The translations under genes were made by a program, and so were the position numbers. This document shows, piece by piece, positions 1-7,272 of a DNA stretch of 64,000 nt. The notes under the pieces are model-generated. The model did no database searches and was not told the origin of the DNA. It saw only the letters and a program-made list of their open reading frames with translations. Origin of the DNA: Leifsonia sp. CL147 (GTDB lineage: Bacteria > Actinomycetota > Actinomycetes > Actinomycetales > Microbacteriaceae); contig NZ_FOTM01000003.1 in NCBI RefSeq assembly GCF_900114565.1, forward strand, positions 94,674-158,673. Reading direction: 5' to 3'. Every line of letters starts with the position of its first letter. The first letter of the stretch is position 1.

Positions 1-19
1 GGCCGCGCCATCTGCCGAG

Positions 20-434
20 GTGCTCGTTGTTGCACCGCGCCACGGCGTGTCGCGTGCAACAACGAGCACTTCGCGGGCTTGGTCGCTCTGCGCGGGGCTG
101 GGCGCTCTCCGCGGGGGCTGCGCCATCTGCCGAGGTGCTCGTTGTTGCACCATGCCACGGCGTGTCGCGTGCACCTACGAGCACTTCGCCGGGCGGGCGC
201 GCTCCGCGAGGCCGCGCCAGCTGCCGAGGTGCTCGTTGTCGCACCGCGCCACGGCGTGTCGCGTGCATGTACGAGCACTTCGCGGGCTTGGTCGCTCTGC
301 GCGGGGGCTGCGCGCTTTCCCCGCGGGGCGGCGCGCTCTACGCAGGGGCTGGGAGCTCTGCGCGGGGGTGCGCCAGCTGCCGAGGTGCTCGTTGTTGCAC
401 CGCGCCACGGCGTGTCGCGTGCACCTACGAGCAC
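20..434. repeat. Cluster of four 50-bp hairpin repeats (family A)
   Basis: Four near-identical 50-bp units lie at 20-69, 135-184, 229-278 and 385-434. Each starts GTGCTCGT and ends ACGAGCAC, so 8-bp outer arms are conserved in every copy. Copy 1 is a perfect 15-bp inverted repeat with a 20-nt loop. The other copies have 3-4 mismatched inner positions and then pair again for 3-5 bp. The loop sequence (CACGGCGTGTCGCG) is nearly constant. The spacers are GC-rich and themselves partly repeated. The cluster lies just beyond the 3' end of mutY and no gene is credible in 1-490; long open frames here simply reflect GC content. Confidence 0.85.
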
Positions 435-491
435 TTCGCGGGCCTGGTCGCTCTGCGCGGGGCTGCGGGGGCCGGCCAGGCCGCGCGGAGG

Positions 492-1355
492 TCACGGGAG
501 GGTGTAGCCGCCGTCCGCGGGCACGGCCAGGCCGTCGGCGAGGAGGCCCGCGAGGGCTCGGTCGCGCTGGGCCGCATCCGGCCAGACGCCCTCGAGCTCG
601 GCGGCGGTCACCGGGAGGTGCGACGCCCGCAGTTCGGCGAGGATCCGGCCGCGCACCTGGCGATCGCTGCCTTCGTAGCGCTTCTGGATGGCCTTGCGCG
701 GCCCGTCGTACGGCGGGAACCCCGCCCGCCGCCACGCACAGCGGCCGGCGAGCGGGCACTCATCGCAGCGGGGGGAGCGGGCGACGCAGACGATCGCACC
801 GAGCTCCATCATCCCGGCGTTGAACGCTGCGGCGACCGGCCGGTCGTCGGGAAGCAGCGCCTCCATGGCCGCGAGGTCGCGCTTGCCCGGCGGTCCGGGC
901 TCGGCCTGGCCGTCGACGGCCCGGGCGATCACGCGGCGGATGTTCGTGTCCACGACCGGATGCCGGTTGCCGTAGGCGAACACCGCGACCGCCCGGGCCG
1001 TGTAATCGCCGATGCCGGGGAGCGCGAGCAGCGCATCCACGTCCTCCGGCACGATTCCGCCGTGTCGTTCGGTGATCGCCACCGCGGCCGCATGCAGCCA
1101 GAGCGCACGCCGCGGGTATCCGAGCGACTGCCAGGCGCGGACCGCCTCGCCGGGAGGGACGGCGGCCAGGTCCGCGGGTGTCGGCCAGCGGCTGAGCCAC
1201 TCCTCCAGGCGCGGGATGACGCGGCTCACGGGAGTCTGCTGCAGCATGAACTCGCTGACCAGCGTGCCCCAGGCGGTGAATCCGTCGCGGCGCCACGGCA
1301 GGTCCCGCCGGTTCGCGTGGTACCAGGCCACCACCGTCCCGGCGAAGTCGTGCAT
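492..1355 (-). CDS. mutY: A/G-specific adenine glycosylase MutY
   Basis: Base-excision repair glycosylase that removes adenine mispaired with 8-oxoguanine. The 287-residue protein has the catalytic glutamate in SEFMLQQT (Glu35), the helix-hairpin-helix LPGIGDYTA (about 112-120), the catalytic aspartate in VDTNI (Asp136) and the [4Fe-4S] ligands C-x6-C-x2-C-x5-C near residues 190-206. It is shorter than the E. coli enzyme because the C-terminal NUDIX-like 8-oxoG-recognition domain is reduced, which is common in actinobacteria. The gene diverges from the uridine-kinase-like gene across only 39 bp. Its 3' end faces the family A hairpin repeats. Confidence 0.95.
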   Translation of the reverse strand: MHDFAGTVVAWYHANRRDLPWRRDGFTAWGTLVSEFMLQQTPVSRVIPRLEEWLSRWPTPADLAAVPPGEAVRAWQSLGYPRRALWLHAAAVAITERHGGIVPEDVDALLALPGIGDYTARAVAVFAYGNRHPVVDTNIRRVIARAVDGQAEPGPPGKRDLAAMEALLPDDRPVAAAFNAGMMELGAIVCVARSPRCDECPLAGRCAWRRAGFPPYDGPRKAIQKRYEGSDRQVRGRILAELRASHLPVTAAELEGVWPDAAQRDRALAGLLADGLAVPADGGYTLP

Positions 1356-1394
1356 GCATCGAGGCTAACGGCTGCTGCGGCCTATGCTTCTCGC

Positions 1395-1967
1395 ATGATG
1401 CTTCCGCCGACGCCTCGCGTGCAGTTCCTGCGCGGACTGATCGGCGACCTCCGGCTGGTGTTCCCGGTGGGGAGGGTGGTCGTCGCCGTCGACGGAGGGC
1501 TGACGGGCTCGCCGTTCGCGGATGACCTCGCGGCCGTGTTCCGGGAGGCCGGCGCCGACACGTTCCGCGCCTCCCTCGGGGATTTCCACCACTCGCGCGC
1601 GTACCGGACGCGCCAAGGCCCCGAGACAGCGGAGAGCTACTACCGCGAGGGCTACGACTACGTGACCCTGCGGCGCGTGCTGCTCGACCCCTACCGGATG
1701 GGCGGCAGTACGGGCTTCCAGACGGCCGCTTTCGATGAGGAACGGGATCGGCCGGTGCAGGCGCGCTGGCTCACGGCCGGTCGGGACGCGGTGCTCGTCA
1801 TCGACGGCGAGTTCGCCCTCCGGCCGGAACTGCGGGAGATCTGGAACGCCTCCATCCTGCTCGTGAACGCCCCGCAGGACTCCGTGTATCTGGAGGATGC
1901 GCGGCCGCTGGAGAACGCGGACATCCTCGTGGACGACTCCGAGCCGGCGCTGCCGTTCCGCGTCTGA
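1395..1967 (+). CDS. Uridine kinase-like P-loop protein with degenerate Walker A
   Basis: A 190-residue protein resembling the actinobacterial uridine kinase-like family (beta strand VVVAVDGG at about 29-36, later the FHHSRAYR and GYDYVTLRRVLLDPY segments, and DAVLVIDGEF). Family members normally carry a G-x-x-G-x-GKT/S loop after VDG. Here the loop reads DGGLTGSPFADDL, about two residues shorter, and has no lysine, so phosphate binding is doubtful. Two ATG codons are adjacent (1395 and 1398); the first was taken. Upstream in-frame codons overlap mutY on the other strand and are not credible. Function is unproven; it may be a pseudo-kinase. Confidence 0.75.
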   Translation: MMLPPTPRVQFLRGLIGDLRLVFPVGRVVVAVDGGLTGSPFADDLAAVFREAGADTFRASLGDFHHSRAYRTRQGPETAESYYREGYDYVTLRRVLLDPYRMGGSTGFQTAAFDEERDRPVQARWLTAGRDAVLVIDGEFALRPELREIWNASILLVNAPQDSVYLEDARPLENADILVDDSEPALPFRV

Positions 1968-2044
1968 GGCCCCGTCTCGCCTCCTCCGGGCAGATCCGCG
2001 CCGCGCGGGGCCCCGCCGCGCCGCACTGTGGCTGTCGAAAGCCG

Positions 2045-2260
2045 ACATTCGTGACGAATCGCCGCTTACACCGCCTGGAAGTGCACATTCGTGACGAATC
2101 GCCGCTTACACCGCCTGGAAGTGCACATTCGTGACGAATCGCCGCTTACACGGCCTGGAAGTGCACATTCGTGACGAATCGCCGCTTATACGGCCTGGAA
2201 GTGCACATTCGTGACGAATCGCCGCTTACACGGCCTGGAAGTGCACATTCGTGACGAATG
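2045..2260. repeat. 40-bp tandem array with conserved palindrome (family B, array 1)
   Basis: Six copies of ACATTCGTGACGAAT start at 2045, 2085, 2125, 2165, 2205 and 2245, exactly 40 bp apart. The core ATTCGT-G-ACGAAT is a perfect inverted repeat around one base. The 25-bp linkers are nearly identical to each other (single C/G and C/T changes). The array lies between two convergent genes. The same palindrome at the same 40-bp period, but with a different linker, recurs at 37047-37221. Confidence 0.95.
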
Positions 2261-2340
2261 TTTGGGACAGGTGGGACAGGCAGGGCAGGTGGGGCAGGTG
2301 GGGCAGGGCGGGGGGCAGGTGGGGCAGGTGGGGCACGGCG
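2261..2340. repeat. G-rich 10-bp tandem tract
   Basis: Degenerate repeats of GTGGGGCAG run from the end of the palindrome array towards the stop codon of the next minus-strand gene. Many runs of three or more G give it G-quadruplex potential on the plus strand. On the minus-strand transcript it is a C-rich, G-poor stretch just after the stop codon, as expected of a Rho-loading site. It is not convincingly coding. Confidence 0.6.
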
Positions 2341-2365
2341 GGCGGATGGACAGGCCCGTGGGGGA

Positions 2366-3373
2366 TCAGGCGGCGAGGAGGGGGCGCATCCGTGCGGCGA
2401 CATCGTCCGGCGAGAGGAAGGTACGCGTGCGCTCCACCTCGTGGACCAGCGCGGTGATCGCCGCGTTGATCGGCGCGTCGATGCCGGCCGCTCGCGCCTC
2501 ATCCACGACGGCGCCGTTGAGGTAGTCGATCTCTGTGAGCTGACCGCGGCGGATGCTCTGCAGCGTCGATCCGGGGTTGGGCGTCGTGCCCATCCGCCGC
2601 TTCATCAGGAGGGGGACCGCCTGTGCGGCCCAGCGGGGCGCGTGCGCGACGATGCGGAGGAGTCGGTCGTCCAGTCCTTGGATGCTGCCGTAGCGGATGC
2701 CGCGCGCGTAACCGACCCGGGTGGCCTCCTGCAGGCTCGCGGTCATGATCGGCCGCAGCCGGCGGTCGCCGAGCACCTCTTGCGCGCTCCGTCCGGTGAT
2801 CGCGGGGAGCGCGTTGATCTGGTTGACGATGAGCTTGGTCCACTGCGCACCGGTGAAGTTGTCGATGGCGAAGGCGGGCATGGCGGCGTCGAGGATGCGC
2901 GCCGCCTCCACGGCTGCCGGCGGCGGCGGTCCGTCGCCGGCGCCGAGGTAGGTGTTGGCGGTGGTGGTCACAGAGACGTGCCCGGGGGAGAGGAAGCTCG
3001 CGGCGTAGAGCGCCAGGCCGCCCACACACGCGGAGCCGGGCAGGAGCTCATCGGCCTCGCGCACGCCGGCGAGGCCGTTCTGCACGATGACGACCGGGAT
3101 ACCGTCGAGCAGCGCCGCATTGGCACCGATCGCGGCAGGCGCATCCTGGGCCTTCGTGCACACGAACGCGAGTTCGGGGACGGCCTGCAGGGTCTCCGAG
3201 GCGGAGATCCGCGCGGTGTGGATGCCCCATCCACCGTCGAGCCGAAGCCCGGATCCGCGGATGGCCGCCAGCTGCTCGCCCCGGGCCGCCACCTCGACCA
3301 GGTGGCCGACGCGGTCGAGCAGCGCGGCGATCGTTCCGCCGATGGCTCCCGCTCCGATGACGCCGATACGCAC
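2366..3373 (-). CDS. Ketopantoate reductase family protein (PanE/ApbA-like)
   Basis: NADPH-dependent 2-oxo acid reductase family; the classical member reduces 2-dehydropantoate to pantoate in coenzyme A synthesis. The protein opens with the Rossmann strand VRIGVIGAGAIGG, then FVCTKAQD and VIVQNGLAG, and has the C-terminal-domain motif QWTKLIVNQINALPA carrying the expected catalytic lysine. The GTG at 3373 was chosen because it places the Rossmann strand at the N-terminus; an in-frame start at 3424 would add 17 unconserved residues. Length (335 residues) fits the family. Whether ketopantoate is the true substrate cannot be read from the sequence, as no other pan genes are adjacent. Confidence 0.8.
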   Translation of the reverse strand: MRIGVIGAGAIGGTIAALLDRVGHLVEVAARGEQLAAIRGSGLRLDGGWGIHTARISASETLQAVPELAFVCTKAQDAPAAIGANAALLDGIPVVIVQNGLAGVREADELLPGSACVGGLALYAASFLSPGHVSVTTTANTYLGAGDGPPPPAAVEAARILDAAMPAFAIDNFTGAQWTKLIVNQINALPAITGRSAQEVLGDRRLRPIMTASLQEATRVGYARGIRYGSIQGLDDRLLRIVAHAPRWAAQAVPLLMKRRMGTTPNPGSTLQSIRRGQLTEIDYLNGAVVDEARAAGIDAPINAAITALVHEVERTRTFLSPDDVAARMRPLLAA

Positions 3374-3489
3374 GCGGTCCAGCCTAACCGCGGCACGGTG
3401 TGGGGCGGCCCTGGTCGGGCTCACGGAAGGAGTTGAGGCGACACACCGCCGCGTGCGTGACGGCGTATCGCGTCAGCGGGATGGTGGGG

Positions 3490-5082
3490 TCAGTCCGCGA
3501 GGACGGGCATGGACTCGGCGGCCGCGGCGGCGGTGGCCGCGGTGGCGGTGGCCGCGGTGGCGGTGGCGGTGGTCGCGGTGGTGGCGGTGGCCGTCGCGGT
3601 GGTGGCCGTAGCGGCGGCGGTGGCCGGGGTGGACCCGGTCGCGACCTCCGCCGCGCGCCCCGCCCCCGCCCCGGCCCCAGCAGCAGCGGCCCGCGCCGCC
3701 GCCCGCCGGCCGGGCAGCGCCAGCGCGATCACGGCCGCGACGCCCAGCACGGCCGCTCCCACCCCGACCGCCGGGATGGCCGCGTGCACGTACCCGGTCG
3801 GCGTCAGCGTCCCGCCCGCGCCCGTGAAGACGGCGGTCAGCACGGCGATGCCGAGCGCGACGCCGACCTCACGCAGTGTGGAGTTCGTCCCGGACGCCTT
3901 CGCGTGGTCGGCCGGCCGCATGTTGGCGAGCACAGCGGTCGAGCTCGGCGCGAAGACGAGGCCCATGCCGATCCCGGCGAGGAGGAAGGGCGGCCACATC
4001 CGGGCGAAGGGCAGCGTCGCCGAGAGGGTCAGCGCGACCCAGGCCATCGCGACGGCCAGCAGCACGAGGCCGACGACGACCGGGAGGCGGGTTCCGGTCC
4101 GCGACGACGCCAGGCCGGTCAGCGGCGCGACGACCATCGGCGCGAGGGTCCACGGCATCGTCATGACGCCCGCCTCCACGGGGGTGTGCCCCTGAACGAC
4201 CTGCAGGAATTGGATGAGGATGAAGATCGCTCCGAAGATCCCGAAGCTGAAGGTCACGCCGACCAGGTTCGCAACGGTGAAGCTGCGGTCGCGGAACAGC
4301 CTCAAGGGGAGCAGTGGAGCGGCGGTCCGGGACTCCCAGAAGACGAACCCGATGAGCAGCGCCGAGCCGGCGATCAGCGGGATCAGCACCTCAGCGCTGC
4401 CCCATCCCGCGGGGTTGCCTCGCACGATGCCGTAGACCAGTCCGAGGACGCCGGGCGCCGCCAGCAGCAGGCCGACGACATCGGCCCGCACCCGGTCGCC
4501 GAAGCTGTTCGGCACCGCGAACAGCACCAGCGGGATGGCCACGACGCCGAGCGGGACGTTGAGCCAGAAGATCGCCTGCCAGTTCCATCCCTCGACCACT
4601 GCACCGCCGATCAGCGGGCCGAGGGCGACGCCGAGCCCGGAGATGCCGCCCCAGATCCCGATCGCCGCAGGCCGCAGGCGCTCGCTCACGCTTCCGGCGA
4701 GGAGGGTCAGGGAGAGCGGGAGGAGGGCCGCCGCTCCGGCGCCCTGGATCGCGCGGGCCGCGATGAGCTCCCACGGCTCGGTGGCGAGTGCGCTCGCCGC
4801 ACTCGCCAGGGTGAAGACGGCGATGCCTGCGAGGAACACGGAGCGCCGCCCGAGCCGGTCACCCAGCCCGACCGCCATGAGCATGAGGGTCGCGAAGCTC
4901 AGCGTGTACGCGTTGATGACCCATTGCAGCTCTTCGATGGAGGCGCCGAGGTCCTTCGCGATGACGGGCAGCGCACTGGTGACGACGAGGTTGTCGAGCG
5001 TCGCCATGAACATGGGCAGGGATGCGGCGACGATCGCCAGCCAGACCGGGATGCGCCGGCGGGACGCGAGAGGAGCGGACAT
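3490..5082 (-). CDS. DHA2-family MFS drug exporter (EmrB/QacA type)
   Basis: Proton-coupled multidrug exporter of the inner membrane, 530 residues. The DHA2 signature LDNLVVTSALPVIA is in the first helix (about 29-42), followed by LQWVINAYTL and the loop motif GDRLGRRSVF (about 73-82). The RAIQGAGAA segment and motif-C-like GPLIGGAVV follow, and about 14 hydrophobic helices are visible. The last 70 residues are low-complexity Ala/Thr/Gly encoded by a GGTGGC-type microsatellite at about 3510-3640. It diverges from a tetR gene, with a paired palindromic operator in the 76-bp gap, so TetR repression with drug induction is the likely control. Confidence 0.9.
   Translation of the reverse strand: MSAPLASRRRIPVWLAIVAASLPMFMATLDNLVVTSALPVIAKDLGASIEELQWVINAYTLSFATLMLMAVGLGDRLGRRSVFLAGIAVFTLASAASALATEPWELIAARAIQGAGAAALLPLSLTLLAGSVSERLRPAAIGIWGGISGLGVALGPLIGGAVVEGWNWQAIFWLNVPLGVVAIPLVLFAVPNSFGDRVRADVVGLLLAAPGVLGLVYGIVRGNPAGWGSAEVLIPLIAGSALLIGFVFWESRTAAPLLPLRLFRDRSFTVANLVGVTFSFGIFGAIFILIQFLQVVQGHTPVEAGVMTMPWTLAPMVVAPLTGLASSRTGTRLPVVVGLVLLAVAMAWVALTLSATLPFARMWPPFLLAGIGMGLVFAPSSTAVLANMRPADHAKASGTNSTLREVGVALGIAVLTAVFTGAGGTLTPTGYVHAAIPAVGVGAAVLGVAAVIALALPGRRAAARAAAAGAGAGAGRAAEVATGSTPATAAATATTATATATTATTATATAATATAATAAAAAESMPVLAD
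3510..3640. repeat. Coding microsatellite in exporter C-terminus
   Basis: A GGTGGC/GGTGGCC-type hexanucleotide-like repeat encodes the Ala/Thr-rich tail of the exporter on the minus strand. It lies after the last transmembrane helix, so length variation would not disturb the transport core. Confidence 0.7.
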
Positions 5083-5102
5083 GGACGCCTCCGAAGGAAT
5101 GT

Positions 5103-5150
5103 GGTTATCGAATGATTACAAGAGCAGACACTAGTAATCGACTGATAACC
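5103..5150. promoter_or_regulatory. Paired TetR operator between exporter and tetR
   Basis: Two 14-bp near-palindromes of form TWATC-N4-GATWA lie at 5105-5118 (TTATCGAATGATTA) and 5135-5148 (TAATCGACTGATAA). Together the region forms a larger inverted repeat: GGTTATC at 5103 pairs with GATAACC ending at 5150, and GATTAC pairs with GTAATC, 13 of 17 bp per arm. It fills the gap between divergent genes and sits just upstream of the tetR start codon, so a dimer bound here could control both directions. Confidence 0.75.
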
Positions 5151-5158
5151 TGTCAAGT

Positions 5159-5929
5159 GTGAGCGACAAGATCAGCGAGAGGATCCCCTCCACCGAACGC
5201 CGGGAGCAGATTCTCGACGCCGCCAGCCGGGTCTTCGGCGAGCGCGGCTACTTCGGGGCGACGACCGACCAGATCGCGAAGGCGGCCGGTATCAGCCAGC
5301 CCTACGTGGTGCGCATGTTCGGCGGCAAAGAGAACCTGTTCCTCGGCGTGCTGTCGCGGTGCCTCGACCGGCTGCTGGTCGCGTTCACCGAGACGCTGGA
5401 GCAGTGGAAGGCCGACGGGTCTCCCGCCGAGCCGCTCGCCGGCTACGCCACCGCCGCCGGGTCTCCCGCCGAGCCGCTCGCCGGCCACGCCACGGCCGCC
5501 GGGGCTCCCGCCGCTCCTCCCGGCGACCTCGCCGCGCCCACCTCGGCCGGAGGCCACGGCGAGATCGGTCGCCGCCTCGGCCTCGCGTACGTCAGCCTGG
5601 TCGAGGACCGGGGGCTTCTGCTGGTGCTGATGCAGGCGTTCAGCATGGGTCACGATCCGACCATCGGCGCCCAGGCGCGGGCCGGCTTCCTGACGATCTA
5701 CCGGCTCCTGCGCGCAGAGGCGGGCTTCACTCCCGAGCAGACGCGGGCCTTCCTCGCCGAGGGGATGCTGCTGAACACCCTGCTCGGTCTGCGGCTGCCG
5801 GACAGCTACGACGAGGACGAAGCCGCCAGGGAACTGCTGGAATGCACGTTCCGCACGAAGCTGGACCTCGTGCTGCACCTGGCCGCCGAGGCGGATCACG
5901 GCCGGGCGGCGGGGGCACAGCGCGCATGA
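5159..5929 (+). CDS. TetR/AcrR-family transcriptional regulator
   Basis: Predicted repressor of the divergent drug exporter. The N-terminal HTH is typical (RREQILDAASRVFGERGY, then TTDQIAKAAGISQPYVVRMF at about 39-58). At about residues 87-116 the ligand-binding half contains two direct 14-residue repeats, GSPAEPLAGYATAA and GSPAEPLAGHATAA, plus a partial third, encoded by a 42-bp tandem repeat. This insert lengthens the protein to 256 residues against about 200 for the family. The GTG start at 5159 directly abuts the operator and has no clear Shine-Dalgarno, so the mRNA may be nearly leaderless. Its TGA stop overlaps the truB ATG (ATGA). Confidence 0.9.
   Translation: MSDKISERIPSTERREQILDAASRVFGERGYFGATTDQIAKAAGISQPYVVRMFGGKENLFLGVLSRCLDRLLVAFTETLEQWKADGSPAEPLAGYATAAGSPAEPLAGHATAAGAPAAPPGDLAAPTSAGGHGEIGRRLGLAYVSLVEDRGLLLVLMQAFSMGHDPTIGAQARAGFLTIYRLLRAEAGFTPEQTRAFLAEGMLLNTLLGLRLPDSYDEDEAARELLECTFRTKLDLVLHLAAEADHGRAAGAQRA
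5417..5500 (+). repeat. In-frame 42-bp tandem duplication inside tetR
   Basis: Two 42-bp units start at 5417 and 5459, and a decayed third starts at 5501. Each unit encodes a 14-residue Pro/Ala-rich linker between the DNA-binding domain and the ligand-binding helices. Confidence 0.85.
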
Positions 5930-6861
5930 CCGGCAGCGGACTCATCCTCATCGACAAGCCCGCCGGCATCACCAGCCACGACGTCGTCGCGCGCGTGCGT
6001 AAAGCGGCGGGGACGCGCAAGGTCGGCCATGCCGGGACTCTCGATCCGATGGCGACAGGGCTTCTCATCCTCGGCATCAACTCCTCGACCCGGCTGCTGA
6101 CGTACATCGTCGGCGCCGACAAGGAGTATCTGGCGACCATCCGGCTCGGCGCTGCCTCGACGACGGACGACGCCGAAGGCGAGCTTCTGGCTCCCGCATC
6201 GCAGGAGGCTCTGGATGCGGTGACCGCCGAGGCGATCGTGGCCGGCATCGCAGAACTGACCGGCGAGATCGAGCAGGTTCCGAGCTCGGTCAGCGCGATC
6301 AAGGTGGACGGCAAGCGAGCGTATGCCCGGGTGCGCGCCGGCGAGCAGGTCGAATTGAAGGCGCGCGCCGTCACCATCTCCGAGTTCGAGCTGCTCGGGA
6401 CCCGCCGTGAGCCGGGGGCGATCGATCTGGAGGTGCGGGTCGTCTGCTCGTCCGGGACGTACATCCGCTCCCTCGCCCGCGACCTGGGAGCGGGGCTGGG
6501 CGTGGGCGCCGGCGTCGGCGGCCACCTCACCGCGCTCCGACGCACGCGCGTGGGCGCCTACGACGTGCGGGACGCGCACGACCTCGCTACGCTCGATGCG
6601 GAAGCGGCGCTGATCCCCGCGGTGGACGCCGCCGGCCGGCTGTTCGAGACGCTCGAGCTCACCGAGCAGCAGGCGATCGACCTGACGCACGGGCGCCGCA
6701 TCCACCTCGCCGACCGGGAGGGACCGGGCGGGGAACCGGTGGCCGCTATCGCGCCGACCGGAGCGCTTGTGGGACTGATCGAGTTCCGCGGAAAGGAAGC
6801 CAGGACACTCGTGAACTTCCCGACGGATGAGGCGGTCGGCCAGGCCGGCGGACGAGGATGA
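5926..6861 (+). CDS. truB: tRNA pseudouridine(55) synthase TruB
   Basis: Converts U55 of tRNA T-arms to pseudouridine. The 311-residue protein shows LILIDKPAGITSHDVV (about 6-21), KVGHAGTLDPMATGLL with the catalytic aspartate, YLATIRLGAAS, the VSAIKVDGKRAYARVRAGE segment and CSSGTYIRSLARDLG. The ATG at 5926 overlaps the tetR stop, and its own TGA overlaps the next ATG at 6858. The gene is therefore translationally coupled on both sides within a mixed operon. Actinobacterial truB is commonly close to ribF, as here. Confidence 0.95.
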   Translation: MTGSGLILIDKPAGITSHDVVARVRKAAGTRKVGHAGTLDPMATGLLILGINSSTRLLTYIVGADKEYLATIRLGAASTTDDAEGELLAPASQEALDAVTAEAIVAGIAELTGEIEQVPSSVSAIKVDGKRAYARVRAGEQVELKARAVTISEFELLGTRREPGAIDLEVRVVCSSGTYIRSLARDLGAGLGVGAGVGGHLTALRRTRVGAYDVRDAHDLATLDAEAALIPAVDAAGRLFETLELTEQQAIDLTHGRRIHLADREGPGGEPVAAIAPTGALVGLIEFRGKEARTLVNFPTDEAVGQAGGRG

Positions 6862-7226
6862 TCGACTGGTTCACCACGACGCAGGTCCTCGTGGCGTGCG
6901 CCGCGGGCATCCTGTGCCTCGTGCTCGGGCTCGTGGGGCGGCTCCCGGGGGATGTCTCGATGGGCGCGGTCGCCGTCGTCGAGCTGCTGCTGATCGCCCA
7001 GCTGGTCGTCGCGATCATCGCTCCACTCGTGGGCAACCCTCCGACGGGCAGCCTCGCGGAGTTCTACATCTACCTGATCTCCGCGCTCATCCTTCCGCTC
7101 GCCGGCGGGTTCTGGGCGCTGATCGAGCGCAACCGCTGGAGTACCGTCATCCTCGGCGGAGTCTGCCTCGCCATCGCCGTGATGGTGTACCGGATGGGCC
7201 AGATCTGGTTCGTGCAGGGCGCCTGA
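6858..7226 (+). CDS. Small four-helix membrane protein
   Basis: A 122-residue hydrophobic protein with about four transmembrane helices (starting near residues 9, 38, 66 and 97) and short polar loops; the only notable polar segments are GNPPTGSLAE and IERNRWST. No family is recognised with confidence. It begins with ATGA overlapping the truB stop, so it is co-translated with truB. Orthologue conservation next to truB/ribF would confirm it as a real gene; reading frame and coupling argue that it is. Confidence 0.75.
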   Translation: MIDWFTTTQVLVACAAGILCLVLGLVGRLPGDVSMGAVAVVELLLIAQLVVAIIAPLVGNPPTGSLAEFYIYLISALILPLAGGFWALIERNRWSTVILGGVCLAIAVMVYRMGQIWFVQGA

Positions 7227-7272
7227 CCCCTCCGCACCGGAACGCGGCGCGCGGGAAATAGAATCGTAGGCG

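Noticed and set aside
2045-2260. CRISPR-like array (regular repeats with 40-bp spacing)
   Set aside because: The intervening linkers are nearly identical to each other, unlike CRISPR spacers, the conserved core is only about 15 bp, and no cas gene is near.
3400-5115. 571-codon plus-strand frame rich in Arg/Gly over the exporter gene
   Set aside because: The minus strand encodes a clear DHA2 exporter with matching divergent regulator and operator; the plus-strand translation has no structure beyond repeats.
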